Source of the DNA: Vibrio bivalvicida
GTDB taxonomy: Bacteria > Pseudomonadota > Gammaproteobacteria > Enterobacterales > Vibrionaceae
Assembly (NCBI RefSeq): GCF_001399455.2
Contig: NZ_LLEI02000024.1
Coordinates: forward strand, 1 to 64,000
Direction of reading: 5' to 3'
Length of the DNA: 64,000 nt
The notes under the pieces were generated by a model that made no database searches, had not been told where the DNA came from, and saw only the letters and a program-made list of their open reading frames with translations. A program made the translations under genes and the position numbers. This document shows, one piece after another, positions 16,453-27,158 of the stretch. Every line of letters begins with the position of its first letter. Position 1 is the stretch's first letter.

Positions 16453-19400
16453 ATGGACTCTGTAAAAAACTACGCGCTCGATTCTAAACGCATCCTTATC
16501 GGCTTTGTCATCGCCTCAATCTTGCTACTTATCGCAGGCGTTACTGGCTGGATTAGCTTAAATGAACGGTTCAATACCGTTAACCAATACGCAAACAACG
16601 CGCAATTACTCTCTACCCTTGATGGAATTAAGGTCATTGAACAAAGCTACATTCGTCAACCTAGTGACAGATTACACGATCAACTATCTAGCGCGGTGAG
16701 TAAAGCTCAATTGCTCGCTAGTGACTCCATTAGTAATGGCGCAGACTCTCAAATTCAAAGCACACTTGCCCACTATCACCAACAATTTGAACATTACGTC
16801 GAACTAAGTGAAAAATCGGGGAAAGCACGCACACAGCTATCTGAAACCGGCGATAATGTCGAAAGCTTAGTGCAAGAGATTCAACTTGAGCACGAGCAGT
16901 TTATTGAATCAGGTATTGTTTCCATTGATGAACTCCGAGACAAAGTCGATCGCGAATCCGATCTTGCAATTCAAGCGCACTGGTTAGTCAGTTTGATCGC
17001 CAACTCTCAAGCTGAGCAAAAAAACTATCTCGTTACCAGCCAGCAAGAGTCGCTAAACCTTGCGCAGTTTGAGCTGAAGAAAGCAGAGCAAATAATCAAC
17101 AAGCTTGAACGTGAAACAACAGACACTCAGAGCCAACAGACAATTGCCTTAATCAAGAATGCGAAAAACCGTTACCATTCCGCATTGGTGCAACTGCGTA
17201 GTTGGACAAAGTTATCTAAACCTCTCCAAGCCAATATTTCATCTCAGATAGAAAGGTCAGTAACAGAGCTAACTCGGGTTTCAATCGAACTACGCTCACA
17301 CCTCCAACAGCGCCTTAAGATTGCCCAACAAGCGGTTACCAGTGTTCAACTATCTATCAGTGATAAACTTTCCATCAGTACTAATTTATTGGTTTTGCAT
17401 ACAGAAATTAGTAATGCTCAGCAAAGCGACAAAGACTATGCCATTACGCAACATATTGAGCGACAACTGCAACTGAAAACAGAAGTTGAGAATAACCTCA
17501 ATGCAGCGATAGTGTTGTTAGAAAACCTCTATGAACAAGTCGTCACTGAGGATGAACAAATTCAAATCAGTGCTCTGCAAGGAGCAACGCAGAACTACCT
17601 AGATCTGTTTAATAAGCTGACTGAATTGCGTAGCAACAAGAGCCGTCAAATCCAAACTCTTGAGCAGCAACATCAAGCCATCATCGATTTAATTCTACCA
17701 GGATATGAAGCTCAGCTAGCCACCGTAGAGGACTCTGCGAGCATCGCACGTAATCTAGCGATTGGTGGTGCTATCTTCTTAGTGACCTTGTTACTACTTG
17801 GTTTCTTAGCCAACAAATCTCACTCTGCGTTAGAGCGTTTCGCTGAAAAGCTTGCCATAGCTCGTGATGAAGCAGATTCTGCGAACAGTGCTAAATCGGA
17901 TTTTCTAGCCAATATGAGCCATGAGATACGTACGCCAATGAATGCGATTATTGGGATGAGTTACTTGGCTCTAAAAACGGATCTAACCAAAGCGCAACGC
18001 AATTATATTCATAAAGTGAAGCTGTCTGCTGACTCTCTGCTTGGCCTTATCAACGACATCCTCGACTTTTCTAAAATTGAAGCGGGCAAGCTAGATATCG
18101 AAAACGTCGACTTTCATTTAGAAAATGTGCTCGATAATATTTCCAATTTAGTTGGCTTGCGCGCTTCCGACCGCGGCCTTGAGCTATTGATCCATATTGA
18201 ACGTGACGTACCAACAACCTTAGTTGGCGATCCGCTTCGTCTGGGGCAGATTCTAATTAATCTTGCCAACAACGCAGTGAAGTTCACCGAAAAGGGAGAG
18301 ATCAAAATATCAATCCGAGTCGCAGAACGTCATGGTGACAATCTTGTACTTGAGTTTAGTGTTGAAGACAGTGGTATTGGGATGACCACTGAACAAACGG
18401 CTAAGTTATTTGGTAAGTTCACTCAAGCAGATAGCTCTACCACTCGTAAATATGGTGGTACAGGTTTAGGCTTGGCGATCAGCAAAGAGCTGAGCCAGCT
18501 AATGGGCGGGGATATTCGTGTAGAAAGTGAGGCGGGCAAAGGCTCATGTTTTACCTTTACCGTCGCCTCTACAGTCAGCCATGCACTGAAACAAGAAGAA
18601 ATTACTTTACCTGTCGAGCTAGGCAGGCTCAAAGTCCTAATCGTGGATGATAATGCCAGCGCTAGAATCATCGTCGAAGATATTCTTGAATCATTAACCT
18701 TTGACGCGCATAGCGTGAATAATGCGGATGATGCCCTTAACGAACTCAAGCAAGCTATCGGCAATAATCAACCTTATGACTTGCTTGTGACAGACTGGCA
18801 GATGCCGGGCAAGGATGGCATTGATTTACTAGAGATGATAAGTACTCAGATTTCTCAGTCCCAGCAACCAAAGTCCCTGATGTTGACCGCTTTTGGACGA
18901 GAAGAGTTAACTGAGATCATCGAACACAGAGAGATTGCGGTTCCAAGTATATTAGATAAGCCGATCACTGCCTCTCACTTGTTCGATGCCATTGTTTCTC
19001 TCTATGGTGTTAGCCATTCACGATTAAGCCGCAGCGAAGCTGAAGAACAGCACCAGTTAGCTAATGTTCAGCAACTAGCTGGGGCTCAAATTCTTTTAGT
19101 TGAGGATAATGAAATTAACCAAGAGTTAGCTATCGAGCTTCTTGAAGGACAGCAAATTCATGTCACCGTAGCTGAAAACGGGCAGGTCGCTATCGATCTG
19201 TATAAGACGAATGAATTCGATGGCATTCTGATGGACTGCCAAATGCCAATCATGGATGGCTATGAAGCCACTCAATTTATTCGAACTCAACTCAAAGACC
19301 ACTCAATCCCGATTATTGCTATGACTGCCAATGTCATGGAACGTGACAAAATTAAAGCCACCAACTCTGGTATGAATGACATTATCGCTAAACCCATTGA

Positions 19401-20052
19401 CGTTGGTACGATGTTCAGCACGCTGGCCAAATGGATTACACCAAAACACCCTCAGCAGTTTGTTGCTCAATCCGCGCAACACAACATCAATATTCCGCTA
19501 ATTGAAGGTATTGGCACCCAGGCTGGTCTCATTCGCTCTAGTGGCAACAGTGACTTGTACCAGAAGCTGTTGCAGCGTTTTGCTACCACATACCGCGAGA
19601 CGGGCGCCGTGGCATTGGCGCTTTCGGACCAAGATAAAGAGGTGAGAAAACGTAACATTCATTCTCTCAAAGGAGTCTCTGGTAACATTGGTGCTAGCGA
19701 AGTCCACCAGCTCAGCGCTTCACTGGAACAAGACCTAGACAACGACACTGTACGAAGCCAACTACTCCAACAGCTTGAGCAGTTAATTAACAACATAGAA
19801 GAAGCGCTTGCAACTTCACAAACCGTCATTGAAGCTTCGGATACGCCGACTCAACACTACGATCAAGTGACGTACGAAAAACTCTATTCGGCAATAGAAC
19901 AAAGCGATACCGAGGCAGTAACCATCATCAGTGACATTGACTCAGGCAAGCAAATCGGCTTAACCAGCGCTCAGCTGTCTGAGCTTTCCAGAGTGGTTGA
20001 AGAGTTCGATTTTGAGCGCGGATTGCAGATCTTGGACACAGCTCAGCGATAA
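16453..20052 (+). CDS. Hybrid sensor histidine kinase with two receivers and an HPt domain
   Basis: 1199 aa, inner membrane. Order: membrane segment near 13-34, a long helical periplasmic sensor (about 35-430) rich in Gln, membrane segment near 432-454, HisKA with phospho-His in [11 protein letters not shown] (near 490), ATPase domain (N box [11 protein letters not shown] near 607, G box [12 protein letters not shown] near 670), receiver 1 (LIVDDNAS near 729, Asp in TDWQMPG near 780), receiver 2 ([10 protein letters not shown] near 881, Asp in [13 protein letters not shown] near 926) and HPt ([11 protein letters not shown] near 1069). No HAMP domain is evident. It may pass phosphate to the HD-GYP regulator upstream. 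The signal is unknown. Confidence 0.93.
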   Translation: MDSVKNYALDSKRILIGFVIASILLLIAGVTGWISLNERFNTVNQYANNAQLLSTLDGIKVIEQSYIRQPSDRLHDQLSSAVSKAQLLASDSISNGADSQIQSTLAHYHQQFEHYVELSEKSGKARTQLSETGDNVESLVQEIQLEHEQFIESGIVSIDELRDKVDRESDLAIQAHWLVSLIANSQAEQKNYLVTSQQESLNLAQFELKKAEQIINKLERETTDTQSQQTIALIKNAKNRYHSALVQLRSWTKLSKPLQANISSQIERSVTELTRVSIELRSHLQQRLKIAQQAVTSVQLSISDKLSISTNLLVLHTEISNAQQSDKDYAITQHIERQLQLKTEVENNLNAAIVLLENLYEQVVTEDEQIQISALQGATQNYLDLFNKLTELRSNKSRQIQTLEQQHQAIIDLILPGYEAQLATVEDSASIARNLAIGGAIFLVTLLLLGFLANKSHSALERFAEKLAIARDEADSANSAKSDFLANMSHEIRTPMNAIIGMSYLALKTDLTKAQRNYIHKVKLSADSLLGLINDILDFSKIEAGKLDIENVDFHLENVLDNISNLVGLRASDRGLELLIHIERDVPTTLVGDPLRLGQILINLANNAVKFTEKGEIKISIRVAERHGDNLVLEFSVEDSGIGMTTEQTAKLFGKFTQADSSTTRKYGGTGLGLAISKELSQLMGGDIRVESEAGKGSCFTFTVASTVSHALKQEEITLPVELGRLKVLIVDDNASARIIVEDILESLTFDAHSVNNADDALNELKQAIGNNQPYDLLVTDWQMPGKDGIDLLEMISTQISQSQQPKSLMLTAFGREELTEIIEHREIAVPSILDKPITASHLFDAIVSLYGVSHSRLSRSEAEEQHQLANVQQLAGAQILLVEDNEINQELAIELLEGQQIHVTVAENGQVAIDLYKTNEFDGILMDCQMPIMDGYEATQFIRTQLKDHSIPIIAMTANVMERDKIKATNSGMNDIIAKPIDVGTMFSTLAKWITPKHPQQFVAQSAQHNINIPLIEGIGTQAGLIRSSGNSDLYQKLLQRFATTYRETGAVALALSDQDKEVRKRNIHSLKGVSGNIGASEVHQLSASLEQDLDNDTVRSQLLQQLEQLINNIEEALATSQTVIEASDTPTQHYDQVTYEKLYSAIEQSDTEAVTIISDIDSGKQIGLTSAQLSELSRVVEEFDFERGLQILDTAQR

Positions 20053-20204
20053 GAAATGGCTAAAACGCTGTTATTGGTATCGTTTTTTATGTAGATAAGG
20101 TAAGTTATAGCGCTTTCGTTAAGTTAGACTTTATTCACATTATGAATAAGTAACTTACTGACAAAGCTATAAGATATTACCTACTAAGCGACGATAAACC
20201 GCAA

Positions 20205-20227
20205 GAAATGGTATATTATTAAAATGT
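20205..20227 (+). promoter_or_regulatory. Possible Zur box in front of zur
   Basis: GAAATGGTATATTATTAAAATGT resembles the Zur site GAAATGTTATA-N-TATAACATTTC in its left half and centre; the right half is poor. It lies next to the zur start, so autoregulation is possible. The rest of 20053-20204 has no gene. Confidence 0.35.
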
Positions 20228-20230
20228 CCA

Positions 20231-20695
20231 ATGGTAATGGTGATAGGTTTGGATCAGCATTTAGTGAAGCAAATTGAAGACATATGCTCTGCACGAGGTG
20301 TACGCCTTACAACTCAACGCAAGCGTGTATTCGAGCTGATATGCGCAAGCTCAAAGGCATCAAGTGCTTACGAGCTTTTAGAAGAGTTGAAACAGAGTGA
20401 ACCTCAGGCAAAACCGCCAACTGTGTATAGAGCGTTGGATTTTTTACTTGAACAGGGCTTTATTCATAGAGTGGAGTCAACCAATAGCTACATTCAATGC
20501 GTTTCATGCAATGCTCACAAGCATTTCTCGCACCTATTGATTTGCGATAAATGTGGCAGCGTTATTGAACTCCAAGATAATAGTTTGGTAGCCTTACTGG
20601 CTAACAATGCGGAAACACATGGCTTTACCATCAATAATCACGTAATTGAGTCACACGGTATTTGTCAGACATGTTCCACTGACAATGTGAATTAA
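20231..20695 (+). CDS. zur: Zinc uptake regulator Zur (Fur family)
   Basis: Zn-dependent repressor of zinc uptake genes. The 154-aa protein has a winged-helix domain (RGVRLTTQRKRVFELI near 18-33, PPTVYRALDFLLEQGFIHRVES near 62-83) and two CxxC zinc sites (CVSC and CDKC), plus CQTC near the end. AKPPTVYRALDFL with SYIQC separates it from Fur. Start is uncertain: ATG at 20231 or 20237, or TTG at 20249, which would give the usual DQHLVKQ beginning; none has a strong ribosome site. cheX follows after 17 bp. Confidence 0.9.
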   Translation: MVMVIGLDQHLVKQIEDICSARGVRLTTQRKRVFELICASSKASSAYELLEELKQSEPQAKPPTVYRALDFLLEQGFIHRVESTNSYIQCVSCNAHKHFSHLLICDKCGSVIELQDNSLVALLANNAETHGFTINNHVIESHGICQTCSTDNVN

Positions 20696-20712
20696 CGATA
20701 TAGAAGAAGATT

Positions 20713-21174
20713 ATGCGCGCTGAATTTGTAAACCCGTTTTTAGCTTCATTGATGAACGTATTAAAAACGATGGCTTCGCTGGAATTGAAGCCACAGAAGC
20801 CTCGTGTGAAGAAAGATGAAATCGCACGTGGGGATGTATCAGGTTTAATAGGGATGGTTGGCACACAAAGCCGAGGCTCTATGTCTATTACCTTTGATGA
20901 AAGCCTCGCGTTAGAAATTATGCAAAACATGCTTGGTGAGCGCCCGAATGGCCTGAACGACGAAGTCACTGACATGGTGGGTGAAATCACCAACATGGTG
21001 ACAGGTGGTGCAAAACGTATTCTTGCAGAAAGTGGCTTTGATTTTGATATGGCGACGCCAGTCGTAGTTTCAGGTAAAGGTCACACCATTCGTCACAAGT
21101 GTGAAGGCTCTATCATCATCATGCCTTTCACTTCTCAATGGGGTAATGCCTTTATCGAGATTTGTTTCGAGTAA
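20713..21174 (+). CDS. cheX: CheX-like chemotaxis phosphatase
   Basis: CheX family proteins dephosphorylate CheY-P. The 153-aa protein has the active helix with E-x2-N in DMVGEITNMVTGGAK (near residues 86-100), the family signature, and the usual beta-sheet parts (SRGSMSITFDE, GSIIIMPF). No kinase or CheY lies beside it. It is probably co-transcribed with zur, or has its own promoter in the 17-bp gap plus upstream coding part; not resolved. Confidence 0.85.
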   Translation: MRAEFVNPFLASLMNVLKTMASLELKPQKPRVKKDEIARGDVSGLIGMVGTQSRGSMSITFDESLALEIMQNMLGERPNGLNDEVTDMVGEITNMVTGGAKRILAESGFDFDMATPVVVSGKGHTIRHKCEGSIIIMPFTSQWGNAFIEICFE

Positions 21175-21203
21175 TCGCTCAAGCAACATCGATAGGTTGA
21201 ATT

Positions 21204-21233
21204 AAAAAACGCTTCTCTCGGAAGCGTTTTTTT
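21204..21233. terminator. Bidirectional terminator between cheX and cysC
   Basis: AAAAACGCTTC / GAAGCGTTTTTTT hairpin with loop TCTCG, serving the convergent cheX and cysC. Confidence 0.85.
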
Positions 21234-21236
21234 AGT

Positions 21237-21854
21237 TTAAGCAATAACTTGCCTTGCTTTTAGCGCTTGAAGACAATCTTCTACCAGGGCTTTAATCGTT
21301 TTTTCGCCAGCTCGTAAATCTATTTCTGGATCGATAGGCGCTTCGTACTCAGAATCAATACCCGTAAAATTGGCAATCTCTCCTGCTCTAGCTTTTTTGT
21401 ACAAGCCTTTGGGGTCACGCTGCTCACAAACTTCTAGTGAAGTATTAACGTATACTTCAAGGAACTCGCCCTCTGGTAGCATTTCTCTAACCAGTTGCCT
21501 TTCCACTCGATGCGGAGAGATAAACGCCGACAAGACAATCAAGCCTGCGTCTGCCATCAGCTTAGCCAGTTCACCTATACGTCGAATATTCTCTCTGCGA
21601 TCTTGCTCTGAAAAGCCAAGGTCACTACATAATCCGTGACGAACATTATCGCCATCAAGTAAGTAGGTATGATAGCCAGCTTGTGCAAGGCGAGTTTCTA
21701 AGGCGCCTGCCACTGTCGATTTACCCGCACCAGAAAGCCCTGTGAACCAAAGTACCACAGGCTTTTGCTTCTTTAGCTGTGAGCGGAAAGCCCTATCAAT
21801 TGAGTGTTCGTGCCAGACAACATTTTCATCTTTAGTTGGCGTTTCCGTAGTCAT
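21237..21854 (-). CDS. cysC: Adenylyl-sulfate kinase (APS kinase)
   Basis: CysC phosphorylates APS to PAPS with ATP. The 205-aa protein has the P-loop GLSGAGKST near residue 41, DGDNVRHGL near 67, and the [14 protein letters not shown] and [15 protein letters not shown] motifs of APS kinases. It is the last gene of cobA-cysD-cysN-permease-cysC; the gap to the permease is 12 bp. Confidence 0.97.
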   Translation of the reverse strand: MTTETPTKDENVVWHEHSIDRAFRSQLKKQKPVVLWFTGLSGAGKSTVAGALETRLAQAGYHTYLLDGDNVRHGLCSDLGFSEQDRRENIRRIGELAKLMADAGLIVLSAFISPHRVERQLVREMLPEGEFLEVYVNTSLEVCEQRDPKGLYKKARAGEIANFTGIDSEYEAPIDPEIDLRAGEKTIKALVEDCLQALKARQVIA

Positions 21855-21866
21855 AATTCAGTCCTT

Positions 21867-23591
21867 TTAAAACGGAAAGAAGAGTGGAATGAGCGTTAAC
21901 ACCAATACGGAGTAAACAATAGATAGAGGAATTCCCACTCGAACATAATCTTTTAATTTGTAATTACCTACGCTATAAACCAAGAGATTCGTTTGGTAAC
22001 CGTAGGGGGAAATAAAACTTGCGCTAGCACCAAAAAGTACCGCCATGATAAAAGGCATAGGATCCACTCCGTAGCCAATCGCCATACTGTAGCCGATAGG
22101 AAATGACAACGCTGCGGCAGCGTTATTGGTCACGAGTTCTGTCAGAATAAGGGTCAAAAGGTAAGTCGCAACCAGTGCGCCAAACACACCCCAACCATTG
22201 AAACCTTCAATAAACATCTGACCTAAGCTAACGGACAGGCCAGTCGACAACATCAATTGAGCGATAGAGAGTGCCGAGCCAACAATCACTACAATATCGA
22301 CCGGAAAACGTCTGCGCAGCTCACCCAGTTGAACAACGCCAAAAAATAGCGCAGCTAAAAGAAAAACCGACAGCCCTTTAATTAGTGGTACCACCTCTAA
22401 CAATGCAAGAGCAATAACACTAGCAAAACCGATTAAAACCAGAGCTGATTTATTCGCATCTAAGCGCGCACTTGAATCTAAATCGTTGACCAGTACGAAC
22501 TCTTTACGGTGAGCACGACGTTCTTGCTCAAAACGCTTGCCGGGTACAAGCACTAAGGTATCCCCCGCATTAAGCGTGATGTTACCTAAACCACCTTGCA
22601 AACGTTCATGCCCTCGGCGTATTGCTACCACAACAGCATCAAATCGATCACGAAAGTGACTCGATTTAAGGGTCTTATTACAAAAGCTCGCCGAAGAACT
22701 GACAACCACTTCAACAAAGCCTTGCCCATTGAGGTGATGCTGACCAAACAAAGTAAGGCCTTGGATCTCTTGCAGAGTCGCCACACTTTCAATATCACCA
22801 CAAAACAACAATCGGTCGCGAGCCTGAAGCACAAAGTCAGGCTCAACAGACGGCATGGTTTCGCCGTCACGAACCACTTCAGCCAAGAACAACTTACGCA
22901 AAGCTCGTAGATTATTCTCGCTAATGCTACGTCCGACCAAAGGAGACCCCGGTTCAACCCTCGCTTCTAGAAAGTAAGGTAACTCATCTTGGTTTTGATC
23001 ATCATAGTTAGGTAGTAGGTAACTCAGCGGGATCAGGATCAACATCCCCCCAAGCAGTACAGACAAACCGATCATGGTTGGTGCAAAAAAACCAAGACTC
23101 GGTAGCCCTGCATCTTCAACAAAGCTGTTAATGATCAAGTTGGTCGACGTACCGATCAAGGTCAGTGTGCCACCTAAGATCGCTGCGTAAGAGAGCGGGA
23201 TCAATAGCTTTGAAGGGGCATGTTGCTGATTACGTTTAATCGCACCAATAAGTGAAACGACCACTGCTGTATTATTGGTGAAAGAAGAAAGCAATGCGGT
23301 TGATACACCAAGCTTGGCAACAACAGTACCCAACCTTCCGGTTGAAAGTGAGCGGCTCACCCAGCTAATCAGGCGAGTCTTTTCTAGTGCTGCTGATGCT
23401 AAGATCAGCAGCACTAAAGTGAGTAGCGAAGAGTTGGTGAAATTAGTAGCCACTTCACCTAGCTCTATCATGCCACCAAGGAAAGCAACAAATGCTGCTC
23501 CGGCGAAGATATAACTTGGTTTAATTCGTGTTGTGATCAAGCATGCAACGATGCCGAGTAAAATTGCCAACACAAATCCTTGCTGCCACAT
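21867..23591 (-). CDS. SLC13/DASS-type permease with two TrkA-C domains, probable sulfate transporter
   Basis: 574-aa inner-membrane protein. About five N-terminal membrane segments, then two regulatory TrkA-C (RCK_C) domains near 205-385 (PGSPLVGRSISENNLR, then NKTLKSSHFRDRFDAVVVAI), then a C-terminal membrane half with the SLC13-type signatures TNNAAAALSFPIG and SFISPYGYQTNLLVY. The first half carries the matching NNTAVVVSLIG and GTSTNLIINS. Its place between cysN and cysC argues for sulfate or another oxyanion as substrate with sodium; this is inference from context. Confidence 0.88.
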   Translation of the reverse strand: MWQQGFVLAILLGIVACLITTRIKPSYIFAGAAFVAFLGGMIELGEVATNFTNSSLLTLVLLILASAALEKTRLISWVSRSLSTGRLGTVVAKLGVSTALLSSFTNNTAVVVSLIGAIKRNQQHAPSKLLIPLSYAAILGGTLTLIGTSTNLIINSFVEDAGLPSLGFFAPTMIGLSVLLGGMLILIPLSYLLPNYDDQNQDELPYFLEARVEPGSPLVGRSISENNLRALRKLFLAEVVRDGETMPSVEPDFVLQARDRLLFCGDIESVATLQEIQGLTLFGQHHLNGQGFVEVVVSSSASFCNKTLKSSHFRDRFDAVVVAIRRGHERLQGGLGNITLNAGDTLVLVPGKRFEQERRAHRKEFVLVNDLDSSARLDANKSALVLIGFASVIALALLEVVPLIKGLSVFLLAALFFGVVQLGELRRRFPVDIVVIVGSALSIAQLMLSTGLSVSLGQMFIEGFNGWGVFGALVATYLLTLILTELVTNNAAAALSFPIGYSMAIGYGVDPMPFIMAVLFGASASFISPYGYQTNLLVYSVGNYKLKDYVRVGIPLSIVYSVLVLTLIPLFFPF

Positions 23592-23615
23592 AACGCTTCC
23601 CTACTCGCTAATCAG

Positions 23616-25043
23616 CTATTTGAGTAGCTGACTAATATCTTTTGCTTCCCAGTGTGGGAAGTGCTTGCGAACTAATGCATTCAGCTCTAGTTCAAATGCA
23701 GAGATATCAGAGGCCTTAGTTTCTACATGAGATAAGCTTTCGCGCACAAGACCTGCACCAACTGTTACATTAGTTAGGCGATCGATGATAATAAAACCAC
23801 CGGTATCTTGGCTGGCAAGGTAATCATCAAGCGCCACCGACTCTGTTAAAGTCCACTCACATAGACCAATACCATTAAGAGGTAGCTCAACTGCGCTGTG
23901 CGTTGATAGATTGTTGATGTCATACTGGTGACGAATCGCCTCGACATGGCCGACCGTTTTCTTTCCAGCAATTTTTACATCATAATCGCGACCAGGCTGA
24001 AGTGGCTGCTCAGTCATCCAAACAACGTCAGCCAGTAAATGGTTGCTCGACTCAACCTGTGCATTTTTTAGCACAATCAAATCACCACGGCTGATATCAA
24101 TCTCATCCTCGAGCGTTACGGTGACGGCTAGTCCAGCCTGAGCTTGTTCAAGGTCACCGTCAAAAGTCACAATACGTGCAACTTTTGAGGTTTTCCCAGA
24201 AGGCAATGCCTTAACCTCATCACCCACTTTGACGCTACCGGAAGCAATCGTGCCAGCAAAGCCCCGGAAATCTAGGTTCGGACGGTTAACGTATTGGACA
24301 GGGAAACGGAACTCACCAATTTCTTTGTCTTGGTCAACATCCACGTTTTCTAGAATCTCAAGTAACGGCGAACCTTCGAACCAAGCCATTTTCGGGCTAG
24401 GCTCAACAACGTTATCCCCCTCAAGTGCAGAAAGCGGGATGATTTGAATATCGGTTTCGCCTTGCAGGTTTTTGGAGAACTCAAGATACTCATCGCGAAT
24501 CTGTTCAAAACGCTGCTGTGAATAGTCAACAAGATCCATTTTGTTTACCGCAACCACAAAGTGCTTAAGACCAAGTAGGTTGGAGATAAATGAGTGACGG
24601 CGAGTTTGATCCAGTACGCCTTTACGTGCATCAATCAAGATCACAGCAAGATCACAGGTCGATGCCCCTGTCGCCATATTGCGCGTGTACTGCTCATGCC
24701 CCGGAGTATCTGCAATGATGAACTTACGTTTCTGAGTTGAGAAGTAACGGTAAGCCACATCGATAGTGATCCCTTGTTCTCGCTCTGCCTGAAGTCCATC
24801 AACAAGCAAAGCAAGGTCTGGGCGTTCTCCAGTTGTTCCCACACGTTGGCTATCGTTGTGTACCGCAGCCAACTGATCTTCATAAATTTGCTTAGAGTCA
24901 TGCAGTAAGCGACCGATCAAGGTACTTTTACCGTCATCGACTGAACCACAAGTTAGGAATCTAAGTAGTGATTTGTATTGGTGTTGTTTTAGGTATCCTT
25001 CAATACCAAGCTCTTCAAGCTGAGCTTCAACTGCGCTATTCAT
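23616..25043 (-). CDS. cysN: Sulfate adenylyltransferase subunit 1 (GTPase)
   Basis: CysN is the GTPase that drives ATP sulfurylase CysD. The 475-aa protein has the G1 loop GSVDDGKST near residue 33, switch region [23 protein letters not shown] near 112, and NKMDLVD near 167, followed by EF-Tu-like beta domains. No fused CysC domain, consistent with the separate cysC. The cysD stop is 20 bp upstream of its start. Confidence 0.98.
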   Translation of the reverse strand: MNSAVEAQLEELGIEGYLKQHQYKSLLRFLTCGSVDDGKSTLIGRLLHDSKQIYEDQLAAVHNDSQRVGTTGERPDLALLVDGLQAEREQGITIDVAYRYFSTQKRKFIIADTPGHEQYTRNMATGASTCDLAVILIDARKGVLDQTRRHSFISNLLGLKHFVVAVNKMDLVDYSQQRFEQIRDEYLEFSKNLQGETDIQIIPLSALEGDNVVEPSPKMAWFEGSPLLEILENVDVDQDKEIGEFRFPVQYVNRPNLDFRGFAGTIASGSVKVGDEVKALPSGKTSKVARIVTFDGDLEQAQAGLAVTVTLEDEIDISRGDLIVLKNAQVESSNHLLADVVWMTEQPLQPGRDYDVKIAGKKTVGHVEAIRHQYDINNLSTHSAVELPLNGIGLCEWTLTESVALDDYLASQDTGGFIIIDRLTNVTVGAGLVRESLSHVETKASDISAFELELNALVRKHFPHWEAKDISQLLK

Positions 25044-25063
25044 GTTCTTTCCTTAGATCCTAA

Positions 25064-25972
25064 TTAGAAGTAACCTTGGCGTTTCTTAAGTTCCATCGAT
25101 CCAGACTGATCGTGGTCGATCGCTCTGCCTTGTCGTTCACTAGATGTCGCAACCAACATCTCTTCAATAATGCCAGTGAGCGTATTGGCTTCAGACTCAA
25201 TGGCACCAGTCAGTGGGTAACAACCAAGTGTTCTGAAGCGAACGCTTTTCTCTTCGATCTTCTCACCTGGTTGAAGCTCCATACGGTCATCGTCAACCAT
25301 GATCAGCATGCCATCACGCTCAACGACAGGGCGTTTGTCCGCAAGGTAAAGCGGTACAATCTCAATGTTTTCCAAGTAGATGTATTGCCAAATATCTAGC
25401 TCAGTCCAGTTTGAAAGTGGGAAGACACGAATGCTCTCACCCTTGTTGACTTGGCCGTTGTATGTACGCCATAGCTCAGGGCGCTGATTCTTCGGGTCCC
25501 AAGTATGGTTCTTGTCACGAAACGAATAAACACGCTCTTTCGCACGAGACTTTTCTTCATCGCGGCGCGCACCACCAAAGGCAGCATCAAAACCATACTT
25601 GTTGAGTGCCTGCTTCAGGCCCTGTGTCTTCATTATGTCGGTGTGCTTTGAAGAGCCGTGGACAAATGGACTGCACCCCATAGCGAGACCTTCAGGGTTC
25701 TTATGTACCAAAAGCTCAAAGCCATACTTCTCAGCGGTACGGTCACGGAATTTAATCATTTCCTTAAACTTCCAGTCGGTATCGACATGCAATAGCGGGA
25801 AAGGGATTTTACCTGGGTAAAAAGCCTTGCGTGCCAAATGCAGCATGACCGATGAATCCTTACCAATTGAGTACATCATCACTGGGTTATCGAACTCAGC
25901 AGCGACTTCACGAATGATGTGAATACTTTCCGCTTCAAGCTGCTTAAGATGGGTTAAACGTTCTTGATCCAT
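25064..25972 (-). CDS. cysD: Sulfate adenylyltransferase subunit 2
   Basis: CysD adenylates sulfate to APS. The 302-aa protein has the PP-loop [13 protein letters not shown] near residues 35-47, the [13 protein letters not shown] segment, and [15 protein letters not shown] near 133-147, all typical of the enzyme. It works with CysN encoded next. cobA lies 54 bp upstream in the same direction. Confidence 0.98.
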   Translation of the reverse strand: MDQERLTHLKQLEAESIHIIREVAAEFDNPVMMYSIGKDSSVMLHLARKAFYPGKIPFPLLHVDTDWKFKEMIKFRDRTAEKYGFELLVHKNPEGLAMGCSPFVHGSSKHTDIMKTQGLKQALNKYGFDAAFGGARRDEEKSRAKERVYSFRDKNHTWDPKNQRPELWRTYNGQVNKGESIRVFPLSNWTELDIWQYIYLENIEIVPLYLADKRPVVERDGMLIMVDDDRMELQPGEKIEEKSVRFRTLGCYPLTGAIESEANTLTGIIEEMLVATSSERQGRAIDHDQSGSMELKKRQGYF

Positions 25973-26026
25973 GTTAGTTGCTTCCTTTATGGCTCATTGA
26001 GCCTATGGCTAATCTAAATAATGGCG

Positions 26027-26896
26027 TTAGGCTGATTGACGCTGAGTAGTGCCTTGTTCTACTTGCGGCTCAAACCACGCAAGTTTTTCTGACAGGGCGA
26101 CCACTTCCCCCACAACAATGAGCGAGGGTGATTGAGCGTCTTTGGCAAGATCAGCAAGCTCGCCAAGCTGACCTTTAAATACTCTCTGTGTGCTATGTGT
26201 GCCACGTTCGATAATCGCGATTGGCGTTTCAGGCTGACGACCATGCTCAATCAGCTGACTTTGGATGTATTCCGACTTAATCAATCCCATATAAATAACC
26301 AATGTCTGGTTACCACGCGCTAACGTTGACCAGTCCAGTTCATCACGCTCCGCTTTAAGATGACCCGTGATAAACATCGCCGATTGCGCATAGTCACGAT
26401 GAGTAAGAGGAATTCCCGCATAAGCTGTCGCCCCTGCGGCGGCAGTAATACCTGGCACGACATGAAAGGAGATACCTGCCTCTGCAAGTACTTCTAGCTC
26501 TTCCCCACCGCGGCCGAAGATAAAAGGATCGCCTCCTTTTATGCGTACAACACGATGACCTTGCAGAGCGAAGTCGAGTAGTAGTTGATTGGTTTTTTCT
26601 TGGGGCACACTGTGGTGACCAGCACGTTTGCCAACACAGACCAAAATGGTGTCACTTGGCACCAAAGACATGATGTCATCTGATACTAAATAGTCATAAA
26701 GCACGACATCTGCTTGCTGTAAAAAGCGAATCGCTTTCAGGGTCAGTAATTCAACATCACCAGGTCCTGCACCGACGAGTGCAACTTCGCCTTGACTTAA
26801 AACACTCTGACCCACGGTATTGAGGTCTGTTTGTGTACTGCGCTGTGCGTGCTGATTGCTCAGAGGAAATTGAGAAATCTTATCCTTGCTCGCCAT
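26027..26896 (-). CDS. cobA: Uroporphyrinogen-III C-methyltransferase
   Basis: It makes precorrin-2 from uroporphyrinogen III with two SAM, the first step to siroheme for CysI. The 289-aa protein has [15 protein letters not shown] near 41-55, [33 protein letters not shown] near 119-134 and [20 protein letters not shown]. The dehydrogenase/ferrochelatase half of E. coli CysG is not fused here. It leads the sulfate activation operon. GGGTG precedes the ATG at 26896. Confidence 0.95.
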   Translation of the reverse strand: MASKDKISQFPLSNQHAQRSTQTDLNTVGQSVLSQGEVALVGAGPGDVELLTLKAIRFLQQADVVLYDYLVSDDIMSLVPSDTILVCVGKRAGHHSVPQEKTNQLLLDFALQGHRVVRIKGGDPFIFGRGGEELEVLAEAGISFHVVPGITAAAGATAYAGIPLTHRDYAQSAMFITGHLKAERDELDWSTLARGNQTLVIYMGLIKSEYIQSQLIEHGRQPETPIAIIERGTHSTQRVFKGQLGELADLAKDAQSPSLIVVGEVVALSEKLAWFEPQVEQGTTQRQSA

Positions 26897-27158
26897 AATG
26901 TCACCCTTACCTAATCTATGAAGGCATTATGGCTCCCCTGTTATATTACCGGAAATTCTAAAATTTCATTTTTTATATCAATTCCTGATAAGCGGTTAAT
27001 CAACGGTTGTTCAACCCTTGCTCGATTTTGAGATACTCACAGCAGAACGCTATAAAGTAATTGCTCAACATCACACTTTATCTTTCAATGAAATCATTGT
27101 TTCATTTCATTTTGTTACATTATGCAGCGTCTTCCCAAACGCTATCGGAGCATCAAAA
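26897..27158. promoter_or_regulatory. Divergent promoter region cobA / cpdB
   Basis: AT-rich 262 bp with the promoters for the leftward sulfate operon and the rightward cpdB. CysB control of the cys side is expected from other gammaproteobacteria, but I could not define a site by eye. Confidence 0.45.

Noticed and set aside
27018..27158. Extended N-terminus of cpdB
   Set aside because: It would bury the signal peptide 47 residues inside; the ATG at 27159 has a ribosome site and the signal peptide.
26897..27158. Riboswitch before cobA or the cys genes
   Set aside because: No recognisable SAM or cobalamin riboswitch pattern was found; the leader is short and AT-rich.
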